Of a stretch of DNA of 64,000 nt, positions 1 to 7,398 are shown one piece after another. The notes beneath the pieces were generated by a model. The model saw only the letters and a program-made list of their open reading frames with translations. It made no database searches and was not told the origin of the DNA. The position numbers and the translations under genes were made by a program. Source of the stretch: an uncultured Eubacteriales bacterium (GTDB lineage: Bacteria > Bacillota > Clostridia > Oscillospirales > UMGS1783); assembly GCA_934456365.1 (NCBI GenBank), contig CAKSHC010000002.1, positions 62,001 to 126,000 of the forward strand, in the 5' to 3' direction. Positions within the stretch are counted from its first letter, which is position 1; every line of letters starts with the position of its first letter.

Positions 1-55
1 GCTCTGCCCCAAGAAGAAAGAGGAGCCGATCGCCGCGCCTCAGGAGGAGGAATAA
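1..55 (+). CDS. C-terminal tail of an upstream gene (partial)
   Basis: The frame starting at base 2 is open from the left edge and ends at TAA 53-55, giving the last 17 residues of a protein (LCPKKKEEPIAAPQEEE). A lysine cluster followed by an acidic, proline-containing tail fits a cytoplasmic end after a membrane anchor, similar to the KQKKK tail of the next gene. The gene ends five bases before the next ATG and its last codons contain that gene's GGAGGAGG ribosome-binding site, so the two are probably co-transcribed. Function cannot be read from this fragment. Confidence 0.6.
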   Translation, partial: LCPKKKEEPIAAPQEEE

Positions 56-59
56 GAGA

Positions 60-1028
60 ATGAAAAAGATTCTTTCCGTTGCCCTTGTCCTCATGCTGGC
101 GCTTGCTCTGGCCCTTCCGGCCTTTGCCGCCCGCGAGGCTGACTACTATGTCAATACCCCGGCCGATTCCATTGTGATCGACGGCACGCTCTCGGAGAAC
201 GAATGGGGTACTCCTGTGTTCGTTACCTCCCCGGGTAATACCTATTCCAAAAAGGACCTCGGCTGGGACTACTGGTCCTTCCAGCCCGCCCCCTCGGGGC
301 AGACCTTTGAGCTCTATGTCACCAACGACGCAAACTATTTTTACGTCGGCGGCAAGCTCATCGGCGCCGACCGGGATATGACCTGCACGGAGATCACCAA
401 CATGTGGGCTCATCCCCACCTCACCTTCACCCTGGCCGCCTTTGATAAGTATCTGGTGGTGCCCAAGATCCAGTTCCAGGGCAATTTCTATGAGCAGTAC
501 CTCTGCTATTCGCTCGGCTTTGTCAACGGTGAGCCCGCCCTCGGCTGCACCACCCAGGGGCTTCCCATCCAGATGCTTGACCCCTCGGACTATTCCTGCT
601 CCTACGATGCCGCCACCCGCACCTACCACTATGAATGCCGCATTCCCGTAGGAATCACTACGGTGGATCTTTGGACGGATAACCGGATTGTTATGGGCCT
701 CGATATCACCGACGCCGCCCCCCGCCGGAGCGGCAGCGGCAATCGCTACCTCATCTCGCAGGCCGGTGAGCGTGGCATGGCCTGGATGGGCCCCGGCATC
801 TTCTCGCATGAGCTGACCAATCCGCTCATCATCGCCATGCGCCCGCCCCAGCAGCTGCGCGGCCAGACCTACGACCCTATCCCCGAAAACCAGCTCAAAA
901 ACGAGCAGAGCGAGCGGGCGCAAAAGGAAAACCTGCCCGGCATGATCGTTTCGATCGTCGTTGCCGTGGTGGCGTTGGTCTGCGTGGGAGTCACGGTGAC
1001 CGTGGTGCTCAAACAGAAAAAGAAATAA
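60..1028 (+). CDS. Secreted membrane-anchored CBM9-like domain protein
   Basis: 322 residues. Residues 1-23 are a signal peptide (MKK, hydrophobic core, cut near AFAA). Residues about 35-265 form one module of the CBM9/DOMON-like beta-sandwich type: it opens with VIDGTLSENEWG, the usual start of these sugar- or haem-binding modules, and contains a YEQY-type segment near residue 143. A single transmembrane helix (about 295-315) and a KQKKK tail anchor it with the module outside the cell. GGAGGAGG lies nine bases before the ATG. The next gene carries four copies of the same module, so the pair is probably one surface-protein operon. Polysaccharide binding is inferred from the fold; no catalytic motif is visible. 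Confidence 0.7.
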   Translation: MKKILSVALVLMLALALALPAFAAREADYYVNTPADSIVIDGTLSENEWGTPVFVTSPGNTYSKKDLGWDYWSFQPAPSGQTFELYVTNDANYFYVGGKLIGADRDMTCTEITNMWAHPHLTFTLAAFDKYLVVPKIQFQGNFYEQYLCYSLGFVNGEPALGCTTQGLPIQMLDPSDYSCSYDAATRTYHYECRIPVGITTVDLWTDNRIVMGLDITDAAPRRSGSGNRYLISQAGERGMAWMGPGIFSHELTNPLIIAMRPPQQLRGQTYDPIPENQLKNEQSERAQKENLPGMIVSIVVAVVALVCVGVTVTVVLKQKKK

Positions 1029-1049
1029 ATCGATACAGGAGGAAAAACC

Positions 1050-4000
1050 ATGAAAAAAGCACTTGCCCTTGTTCTTGCCCTAATGATGCTTCTTGGGTTG
1101 TCTACCACCGCTTTTGCCCAGGTCCTCCCGGAAGCCAAAGTTTCCGCCGTTACGGTTGACGGCCAGATCACGCCCGAAGAGTGGGGCGAGCCCACTCTCC
1201 ACGGCGACCGCGAGCTCAACTGGAGCCTCAACCCCACCGGCTGGGACTACTGGCAGAGCACCGACCACTGCGAAGGCGAAAGCTACGACCTCTGGCTCAC
1301 CAAGGACGAAGCCTTCGTCTACCTCGCCGTGCGCCTCAACAACACCTGGGGCCTCGATACCGGCGCCACCGGCACCGGCGACCTCTGGCAGCACGCTGCC
1401 CTGGCCTTCACCCTCTCGGCCTATGACCCCCTGACCACCGTGCCCCGCATCGAGTATCAGGGTCAGTACTACGAGCAGTACAACGGCTGGCAGATCGGCC
1501 TTGTCGACAACGCTACCCGCAAGGTCTGCTCGGCCCGCGAACAGGGCATCGGCCTGCGCCCGCTCGACGACGAGAACTACGCCATCGCCTACGACGAGGC
1601 CACCAAGTCCTATTCCTATGAGCTGGCCATCCCTCTGAGCAAAACCAACATCAAGCCCGAAACCGAGGGCATCGTTTTCTCGATGGACCTCCATGCCGCG
1701 CAGAAGCCCGGCGTGACCAATGTGACCAACCGCTACCACGTTTCCAAAATCGCTCAGATGACCGAAGGAGGCCTCGGTGCCGGCAACTTTGCCCACACCT
1801 TCAGCAATCCCGTGATCGTGTTCCCGGGCCGTGAGCTCCCTGCCTCCGAGATTAAAACCGATTTTGCCCCCTTCTCGGGCATCCCCGCCATCGACGGGCA
1901 GGTTTCCGAGGCGGAATACGGCGCGCCGGTCGTGACCGTCACCCAGGACTACGTCAGCCAGACCTGGGGCTCCTTTTGGAAATACAGCCCGGATTACTGC
2001 AGTCCCCTCCAGACGGCCAAGATCTATATGACCAACGATAAGGAAAATATCTACATCGCCGCTACGCTCGACCATACCGGCGCTCCCGATACCTGCGACA
2101 ACGCCGCCGACCTCTGGAAAAATGCCCACTTCGGCGTGCGCCTGAGCCGGAAGGACGCCGATACCACCGTGCCCCGCTTTGAATTCGGCGGAGATACCTA
2201 TGAGCAGTTTACCGGCTATATGCTCGGCATCGTCAACGGTGCGCCCGTAGCGGTTGATACCTGTCAGGGCATCACCCCGCACACCCCCGATTCCTATGCC
2301 GTGAGCTACAACGCCGAGACCCAGACCATTTCCTATGAGCTGGTCATCCCCTATTCCCGCACCAACATCGACCCGGTCAGCAGCCGCGAGATCGTGGCCA
2401 CCTTCTCGATCGCCAACCCGGCCTCCCGCAACAACAACTTCAATGCGGATGCGAAGTTCGGCAACCGCCTCAACATCACCACCGGCTATGCCACAGCCGG
2501 CGGCGCAGGCAACTTCGCCATGCCGGGCAATGTTCTGCCCTTCACCCTCAACGACGTGACCCCCGAAACCTGGGTGGACGATGCTGTGCATCCGATCAGC
2601 AAGGCTCCTGTGATCGACGGGCAGGTTTCCGATGAGGAGTACGGCGGCCGGGCTCTGATCTCCACCACGCCCGCTCACGCCGCCGCTTCCTTCCCCGACG
2701 GAGGTTATTGGAATTTTGATCCCTCTGCCACCAAGCCCACGCAGAACGCCAAATTCTATCTCACCAACGACGACGACTATGTCTATATCGCCGCCGTGGT
2801 CGATCAGTCCGAGCTGGACACCAGCAACAATCCCGAAGCCTATAAGTGTGCCAGCTTCGATTTCACCATTTCCCGCTGGGACGAGGAAAACAACGTGCCC
2901 CATATTGAGTTCCAGGGAGAGCAGTATGAGCAGTACACCGGCGTCACCATGGTGCTGCGCGACGGCGTTGCTCAGGCAAACGTTCTTCCGCTGGGGATCG
3001 ATCCCTTTACGGTGAGTGAGGAGGACTTCAGCATCGTTTACAACGCCGAGGATCAAACCTACACCTATGAGATCCGGCTGCCGCAGAGTATGATGAATTT
3101 CTCCGACGCGGAACACGTTTCCTTCTCCGCCTCTCTGTGCAATCCGTATTCCGGTGCGGACGGCGCCAATCGCTATGTTCTCACCACCGGCTCGGCCTTC
3201 CGTAAGAGCGCGCCCAATGAATTCCCGCATAAGGGCCACAGCATGAAGGTGCGCATCAATCCTCTTTCGCAGGTGGATACCTGGGTCGATACCACCGTTC
3301 CCACCATGGAAAATGCGCCTAAGATCGACGGGAACATTTCGGAAGAAGAATGGGGCCGCCCCATCATCTCCTCTTCGCCCGACCACTGCTTGTCTGTTTT
3401 CAACGGCTACTGGATTTTTGACCAGTCGGCGAAGAAGCGCTTGCAAAACCCGAAGATCTGGCTCAGCAACGACGAAGAGTATTTCTATGTCGCTGCCGAA
3501 ATCAATCAGTGCGAGCTGGATGAATCCTGCACCGCGGCGGAAAAGCTTTACGCCGCAGCCTCCTTTGAATTCTCCCTTTCCCGCTATGACGAGGATTATA
3601 CCGTGCCCTCCGTCACCTTTGAGGGGAAGGAGTATGAGCAGTATACCCGTGTGATAATGGGTCTTGTCAACGGGGTTCCCACGGTTGTCAACCGCACGCA
3701 GGGGATTGATATCTTCGATATCCCCAAAGAAGATTTCGCCATTGTCTACGATGCGGAAGCCGAAGCCTATCGTTACGAGATCCGTATTCCCACCCGGTAT
3801 ACCAACATCAGCGGAACCGATATTGCCTTCTCGGCCAACATCACGCAAAACTATACCGGTCAGGGTGAAGGCGCCAATCGATATAACTTCACCACCGGCG
3901 TGGCCTTTGCCGGCGGTCCGGGCAACTACTCCCATGAGGACAACGCTCTGCGCCTGACTCTTACAACCGCTCCCAACCCCGGCACCGGCGATGCCTTTGT

Positions 4001-4085
4001 GCCGAGCGTGGCTGTGATTGCCGCCTTTGCGGCCGCAGCCTCCGTGGCTTGCCTTATTGTTCGGAGACGCAATCTCTGTAAATAA
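1050..4085 (+). CDS. Large surface protein with four CBM9-like modules and NPGTG-type anchor
   Basis: 1011 residues. A signal peptide (1-24, ending AFAQ) is followed by four homologous modules of about 240 residues. They open near residues 32, 277, 519 and 757 with related motifs (VDGQITPEEWG, IDGQVSEAEYG, IDGQVSDEEYG, IDGNISEEEWG), and each carries a VP-x-I/F-E-F-G/QG-YEQY segment. The C-terminus has NPGTGD, a hydrophobic helix and RRRNLCK. That layout is a sortase sorting signal of the (N/S/P)PXTG kind described for class B sortases of Clostridia, so covalent attachment to the wall is likely but unproven. AGGAGG stands seven bases before the ATG, 21 bases after the previous stop. A terminator follows. 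Likely a polysaccharide-binding surface protein. Confidence 0.72.
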   Translation: MKKALALVLALMMLLGLSTTAFAQVLPEAKVSAVTVDGQITPEEWGEPTLHGDRELNWSLNPTGWDYWQSTDHCEGESYDLWLTKDEAFVYLAVRLNNTWGLDTGATGTGDLWQHAALAFTLSAYDPLTTVPRIEYQGQYYEQYNGWQIGLVDNATRKVCSAREQGIGLRPLDDENYAIAYDEATKSYSYELAIPLSKTNIKPETEGIVFSMDLHAAQKPGVTNVTNRYHVSKIAQMTEGGLGAGNFAHTFSNPVIVFPGRELPASEIKTDFAPFSGIPAIDGQVSEAEYGAPVVTVTQDYVSQTWGSFWKYSPDYCSPLQTAKIYMTNDKENIYIAATLDHTGAPDTCDNAADLWKNAHFGVRLSRKDADTTVPRFEFGGDTYEQFTGYMLGIVNGAPVAVDTCQGITPHTPDSYAVSYNAETQTISYELVIPYSRTNIDPVSSREIVATFSIANPASRNNNFNADAKFGNRLNITTGYATAGGAGNFAMPGNVLPFTLNDVTPETWVDDAVHPISKAPVIDGQVSDEEYGGRALISTTPAHAAASFPDGGYWNFDPSATKPTQNAKFYLTNDDDYVYIAAVVDQSELDTSNNPEAYKCASFDFTISRWDEENNVPHIEFQGEQYEQYTGVTMVLRDGVAQANVLPLGIDPFTVSEEDFSIVYNAEDQTYTYEIRLPQSMMNFSDAEHVSFSASLCNPYSGADGANRYVLTTGSAFRKSAPNEFPHKGHSMKVRINPLSQVDTWVDTTVPTMENAPKIDGNISEEEWGRPIISSSPDHCLSVFNGYWIFDQSAKKRLQNPKIWLSNDEEYFYVAAEINQCELDESCTAAEKLYAAASFEFSLSRYDEDYTVPSVTFEGKEYEQYTRVIMGLVNGVPTVVNRTQGIDIFDIPKEDFAIVYDAEAEAYRYEIRIPTRYTNISGTDIAFSANITQNYTGQGEGANRYNFTTGVAFAGGPGNYSHEDNALRLTLTTAPNPGTGDAFVPSVAVIAAFAAAASVACLIVRRRNLCK

Positions 4086-4101
4086 GGTTTTCTCCTGTAG
4101 A

Positions 4102-4138
4102 GTCGTCCCCGTCTTTTGACGGGGACGATCTCTTTTTT
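4102..4138 (+). terminator. Rho-independent terminator of the CBM9-module operon
   Basis: Stem GTCGTCCCCGTC pairs with GACGGGGACGAT around a short TTT loop, followed by TCTTTTTT. It starts 17 bases after the stop of the four-module protein. On the other strand it lies downstream of asnA, but the T tract there is weaker. Confidence 0.85.
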
Positions 4139-4189
4139 GCATAGAAAAAACGCCCCGTATTTCTACAGGACGTTGAAAGCGTAGTGATT

Positions 4190-5203
4190 TTACAGAATGT
4201 GGATCCCCGCCGCGCGGCATTTTTCCAGCGTGTCGTCGTCCCAGATGCTGGCCTGCACCTCGCCGATGTGGGCCGAACCCAAAAGCAGCATGCAAAGCCG
4301 GCTCTGTCCGATGCCGCCGCCGATGGTGTAGGGCAGCTTGCCGGCGAGCAGCATTTGATGGAAGGGCAGGGCGCGGCGCTCGTCGCAGCCCGCCATCGTC
4401 AGCTGCCGATCGAGCGATTCGGGGCTCACCCGAATGCCCATCGAGGAGATCTCAAAGGCCTGAGAAAGGGTGTCGTTCCAGAAAAGAAGATCGCCGTTTA
4501 AGCTCCAGTCGTCGTAGTCGGGTGCGCGGCCGTCGTGCGGCTTGCCCGAGCGCAGCGGCCCACCGATCTGCATGAGAAATACCGTCGGGTGCTCCTTCAG
4601 GAAGGCGTTTTCCCGCTCTTTGGGGGTCTTGTCCGGATAAAGATCCTCCAGCTCCTGGGTGGTGATGTAGGTCACCTCGCGATGCAGCATCGGCCGCGCC
4701 GCCAGAGCCGGAAACACACTGCGCAAGGTGATCGCCGTGCGGTAGATCGCGTCCGCGATCTTTTCCACCGTGGCGTGCAGATAGGCCTCGGTCCGCTGCT
4801 CGGGGGTGATGACCTTTTCCCAGTCCCATTGATCCACATAAACCGAATGGAGGTTGTCCAGCTCCTCATCGCGGCGCACTGCGTTCATGTCGGCGTAAAG
4901 CCCCTTGCCCACATGGAAATCGTATTCCTTCAGGGCCAGCCGCTTCCACTTGGCCAGGGAATGCACGATCTGCGCCTGCTTGCCGTTGTCCTTCAGATCA
5001 AAGGCCACCGGCCGCTCCACACCGTTGAGATCGTCGTTCAAGCCCGAATCGGCCTGCACAAACAAAGGCGAAGACACCCGCGAAAGCGAAAGCGCGTCGG
5101 AAAGCGCGTCGGCAAACAGGCGCTTGACCAGCCCGATCGCCCGCTGCGTGTCGTATAAGCTCAGAGCCGGGGCATACCCCTCGGGAATCACCACTCGTCC
5201 CAT
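4190..5203 (-). CDS. asnA: Aspartate--ammonia ligase (AsnA)
   Basis: Makes asparagine from aspartate, ammonia and ATP in the cytoplasm. The protein matches the AsnA family along its length (337 residues against about 330 in E. coli): SSPLFVQADSGLNDDLNG near the N-terminus, VERPVAFDLK, HSLAKWKRLAL, YVDQWDWEK and the C-terminal GGGIGQSRLCM loop of this class II synthetase-like fold. ATG at 5203 is preferred over ATG 5209 because GGAGG then sits seven bases upstream instead of touching the start codon. Stands alone between oppositely oriented neighbours. Confidence 0.93.
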   Translation of the reverse strand: MGRVVIPEGYAPALSLYDTQRAIGLVKRLFADALSDALSLSRVSSPLFVQADSGLNDDLNGVERPVAFDLKDNGKQAQIVHSLAKWKRLALKEYDFHVGKGLYADMNAVRRDEELDNLHSVYVDQWDWEKVITPEQRTEAYLHATVEKIADAIYRTAITLRSVFPALAARPMLHREVTYITTQELEDLYPDKTPKERENAFLKEHPTVFLMQIGGPLRSGKPHDGRAPDYDDWSLNGDLLFWNDTLSQAFEISSMGIRVSPESLDRQLTMAGCDERRALPFHQMLLAGKLPYTIGGGIGQSRLCMLLLGSAHIGEVQASIWDDDTLEKCRAAGIHIL

Positions 5204-5290
5204 CCTCATCCCTCCTCAGATCGGGATTTTTCTTCTTATTATAAAGACTTTTCCGGGGAAAAGCAAGTCCTTTTTCATTGTCCCGACAAA

Positions 5291-5318
5291 TGGACACTCC
5301 TTTTGATATTCTATCCTC
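5291..5318 (+). promoter_or_regulatory. Putative promoter of the 24-residue peptide gene
   Basis: TGGACA at 5291-5296, 16-base spacer, TATCCT at 5313-5318. The predicted start of transcription falls just before the AAAGGAGG site of the small gene. Match to consensus is moderate. Confidence 0.45.
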
Positions 5319-5347
5319 AGAAGAAAACAAAAAGGAGGAAACAAACC

Positions 5348-5422
5348 ATGCTGGTTCCCGCTCTCTTGCTTGTCGCCGCCGGAGGCTTCCTGCTTTATCA
5401 ATCCGGGCGCATCAAACCCTGA
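5348..5422 (+). CDS. Small single-span membrane peptide (24 aa)
   Basis: ATG to TGA encodes MLVPALLLVAAGGFLLYQSG then RIKP: one hydrophobic helix of about 18 residues with a positively charged C-terminal end, which predicts an N-out or inserted-peptide topology. AAAAAGGAGG lies eight bases upstream, a stronger ribosome-binding site than that of many full-length neighbours. It has its own candidate promoter at 5291-5318 and a GC-rich terminator at 5441-5469, forming a complete minimal transcription unit. No family recognised. Could be a regulatory membrane peptide, a type I toxin-like peptide, or a chance ORF; the coordinated signals favour a real gene. Confidence 0.5.
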   Translation: MLVPALLLVAAGGFLLYQSGRIKP

Positions 5423-5440
5423 AAAGGCCGAAAAAGAAAA

Positions 5441-5469
5441 GGGCCGCGGTCAATCGCCGCGGCCCTTTT
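5441..5469. terminator. Bidirectional terminator between small peptide gene and lysR gene
   Basis: GGGCCGCGG (5441-5449) pairs with CCGCGGCCC (5457-5465). TTTT follows on the plus strand and a T-rich run follows on the minus strand (the A-rich 5429-5440). The stop codon of the LysR gene lies in the loop. Confidence 0.85.
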
Positions 5470-6337
5470 CCGTTCGGATCCGCTCGAGATAGGTTTTGAG
5501 AAAATCAAAGAAAAGCTCGGCGATGTGGTTGTGGCCGGCCGGGTTGAGGCTCACCAGAATATCCCGCCCGCAAAGCACGTCGGAAACCTCCATCCGGGCC
5601 ACCTTCGGGTTGTGCGGCTCGCCCCAGCTGAACTCGGGCCAGAACCCCACCCCCATATTGGCCGCGATCATGTTCTGCACCGCCGCCGGACTGTCGCTTT
5701 CGAAAATGTAGTTGGGGCGGATGCCGGCTCTGTGGCAGAGCGTGTCGCAAACGGCGCGGAAGGGCCGCGAGCCCATCAGGCCGATAAATCCCTCGCGCCC
5801 TATCTCCCCGAGGCGCACGCTCGCCTGCCCGGCATACTGCCCCTCGATGGGCACCGCCAGAAAGATCTTCTCCGGGCAGGAAAAGGAAAGCGGGCTCTCT
5901 TTGCCGCCGCCCTCCGCGAAAAGCCGGGTGGAAATTTCCAGGTCAAAGTTTTTCTCCTCGCTGCTTTGCAGAAGCTTCACCCGGATCTCCTCGTGGCGTG
6001 CCCGGAAGGCGATCACGGCGTCGATCAGCAGCGAGGAGGCTGCCAGCACGTTGATGTAGATGGTTTGCTGCTCGGTTTTCTGCAGCTCGGAAAGCTCGTG
6101 GGGAAGAGCGGAAAGCGTTTGCATGAAGGGGGTCAGCTTCTCTTTCAGATACTGCCCGTATTTCGTGATGGTGATGTTTCTCCCCTCGCGCACAAAAAGC
6201 GGCACCCCCAGCTCCTCCTCCAGCCGTCGGATGGCCTGCGAAAGCGCCGGCTGGGCGATGTGCAGCCTCCGGGCGCTCTGGGTGATGTGCTCGCTTTGCG
6301 CAACCTCAAGAAAATAGTGGATCTGCGTCAGTTCCAT
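5450..6337 (-). CDS. LysR-family transcriptional regulator
   Basis: 295 residues, normal LysR length. The N-terminal winged helix-turn-helix is textbook (MELTQIHYFLEVAQSEHITQ, then ARRLHIAQPALSQAIRRLEE and LGVPLFVREGRNITIT). Residues about 90-290 are the periplasmic-binding-protein-like effector domain. It is divergent from the PQ-loop/SGNH gene pair. An inverted repeat in the shared 120-base intergenic region (6361-6382) fits a LysR operator, so that pair is the likely target. The effector is unknown. Confidence 0.92.
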   Translation of the reverse strand: MELTQIHYFLEVAQSEHITQSARRLHIAQPALSQAIRRLEEELGVPLFVREGRNITITKYGQYLKEKLTPFMQTLSALPHELSELQKTEQQTIYINVLAASSLLIDAVIAFRARHEEIRVKLLQSSEEKNFDLEISTRLFAEGGGKESPLSFSCPEKIFLAVPIEGQYAGQASVRLGEIGREGFIGLMGSRPFRAVCDTLCHRAGIRPNYIFESDSPAAVQNMIAANMGVGFWPEFSWGEPHNPKVARMEVSDVLCGRDILVSLNPAGHNHIAELFFDFLKTYLERIRTEKGRGD

Positions 6338-6360
6338 GGCGTCCTCATTTATAATATCAA

Positions 6361-6382
6361 AATTATGAATTCAATCATAATT
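6361..6382. promoter_or_regulatory. Inverted repeat, candidate LysR operator
   Basis: AATTATGA (6361-6368) and its exact complement TCATAATT (6375-6382) with a six-base spacer, in the AT-rich gap between the divergent LysR and PQ-loop genes. It lies just upstream of the -35 element at 6389, where LysR proteins usually bind. Confidence 0.5.
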
Positions 6383-6388
6383 ATATAT

Positions 6389-6417
6389 TAGACATTATGC
6401 TTTGTCAATGCTACAAT
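6389..6417 (+). promoter_or_regulatory. Putative promoter of the PQ-loop gene pair
   Basis: TAGACA (6389-6394), 17-base spacer, TACAAT (6412-6417). It sits directly next to the 6361-6382 inverted repeat and 40 bases before the PQ-loop start codon. Confidence 0.6.
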
Positions 6418-6457
6418 AAGGCCGAAAAGAAACGAAGCCAAGGAAAAGAGGTAACGT

Positions 6458-6775
6458 ATGGCTGAATTACTGGAAGCGGTTATGCTGATCTGTTTCGGGA
6501 TGTCCTGGCCGATCTCGGTCTACCACAACATCAAGGCGAAAACGGCGAAATCCATGAGCCTTCAGTTCACGATTCTGATTATCCTCGGGTATATCGCGGG
6601 GATCACGGCAAAGGTCCTGTCCGGCCACATCAACTATGTTCTTGCGGTTTATGTGCTCAATCTGCTGTTTGTTTCGGCAAACGTTCCGGTTTATTTCATC
6701 AACCGGAATCATGACCGGAAAAACGGCGAAAACTATGTGAGCGACGGAAAATTAGCCTGTGAAAGGAAAGGGTGA
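6458..6775 (+). CDS. PQ-loop / SemiSWEET-like membrane protein
   Basis: 105 residues with three predicted transmembrane helices (about 4-22, 36-55, 62-82), the size and layout of a SemiSWEET half-transporter. The first helix holds SWPISVYHNIKAKTAKSMSLQF, shown here as SWPISVYHN followed by KSMSL: the proline-containing PQ-loop pattern (here P-I instead of P-Q) followed by a K-S-x-S-L/M turn typical of the family. The polar C-terminal tail is about 20 residues. Ribosome-binding site AGAGG precedes ATG. The stop is eight bases before the next gene's ATG, so the two are translationally linked. Substrate unknown; SemiSWEETs move sugars, but other PQ-loop proteins do not. Confidence 0.75.
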   Translation: MAELLEAVMLICFGMSWPISVYHNIKAKTAKSMSLQFTILIILGYIAGITAKVLSGHINYVLAVYVLNLLFVSANVPVYFINRNHDRKNGENYVSDGKLACERKG

Positions 6776-6780
6776 TCGTT

Positions 6781-7347
6781 ATGACGGAGCATGCAAACGA
6801 AAAAACCATGCGGGAGAGATTCGCAAGAATCAATGAATTTGCCGAGAAAGACGGCGTCGTTCTCTTCGGGTCGGCCTTTTTTGCGCAGTTCCCGATCGAC
6901 GAGCTGGCGCAGTCCTTCGGCATCGAGGAGCCGGTGTATAACCGGAGCCTTCCCAACCGGCGCCTGAAAGACGCTTTTGCCGACCTGGAAGAAGGGGTGT
7001 TCGCCCTCAAGCCGCGCACGGTTCTTCTGGGGCTGGGAGAAGAGGACGCGGCCGCGCCGGATTTTGATCTTTCGGCCTTCCTCGCCGACTACGACCGTCT
7101 GCTCGCTCTTCTTGCCGAGAAAACGGAGGCCAAGATCGTTGTCCTTTCTCCGGCCGGCGAGCGCCGGGAGGACGTCTGCCAAGGCTTGAAGGAGCTTGCA
7201 AAGAAGCGGGGCTGCGATTATGTGGATCTTTCGGATGTGTTTGAAAGCGAAAATCCGGAGGGCCGCCTGATGAGCCGCCTCAAATACGAGCTGATCGACG
7301 GGCCCATCAATTTCTACGACGCCATGAACGCCGTGGCCTGCCGCTGA
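6781..7347 (+). CDS. SGNH/GDSL-hydrolase-like protein with degraded catalytic motifs
   Basis: 188 residues. The overall pattern is that of a cytoplasmic SGNH hydrolase: VVLFGSAFFAQFPIDEL where active members have a GDS block, VYNRSLPNRRL in block II, KPRTVLLGLGEED where GxND is expected, and YELIDGPINFYDAM where D-x-x-H is expected. The Ser, Asn and His positions all appear replaced (A, E and I), so catalysis looks lost. ATG 6781 is used because GAAAGGAAAGGG lies about nine bases upstream; a GTG at 6772 is too close to it. It is co-transcribed with the PQ-loop gene and ends at a strong terminator. Possibly a sugar- or acyl-binding partner. The family call rests on motif alignment by eye. Confidence 0.6.
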   Translation: MTEHANEKTMRERFARINEFAEKDGVVLFGSAFFAQFPIDELAQSFGIEEPVYNRSLPNRRLKDAFADLEEGVFALKPRTVLLGLGEEDAAAPDFDLSAFLADYDRLLALLAEKTEAKIVVLSPAGERREDVCQGLKELAKKRGCDYVDLSDVFESENPEGRLMSRLKYELIDGPINFYDAMNAVACR

Positions 7348-7356
7348 ACAAAAAGG

Positions 7357-7391
7357 GGCGCCGAATGGAATTCCATTCGGCGCCTTTTTTT
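7357..7391. terminator. Perfect palindrome terminator between convergent genes
   Basis: A perfect 28-base palindrome (7357-7384; half-site GGCGCCGAATGGAA) followed by TTTTTTT on the plus strand and an A-rich flank that gives T on the minus strand. It serves the SGNH-like gene and the convergent carboxypeptidase gene. Confidence 0.92.
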
Positions 7392-7398
7392 ATCCTTT

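Noticed and set aside
1080..4295. 1071-codon open frame antisense to the four-module surface protein
   Set aside because: It results from the strong C/G third-position bias of the real gene. The predicted protein is Gly/His/Val-rich without domains, and the plus strand has a signal peptide, repeats and ribosome-binding site.
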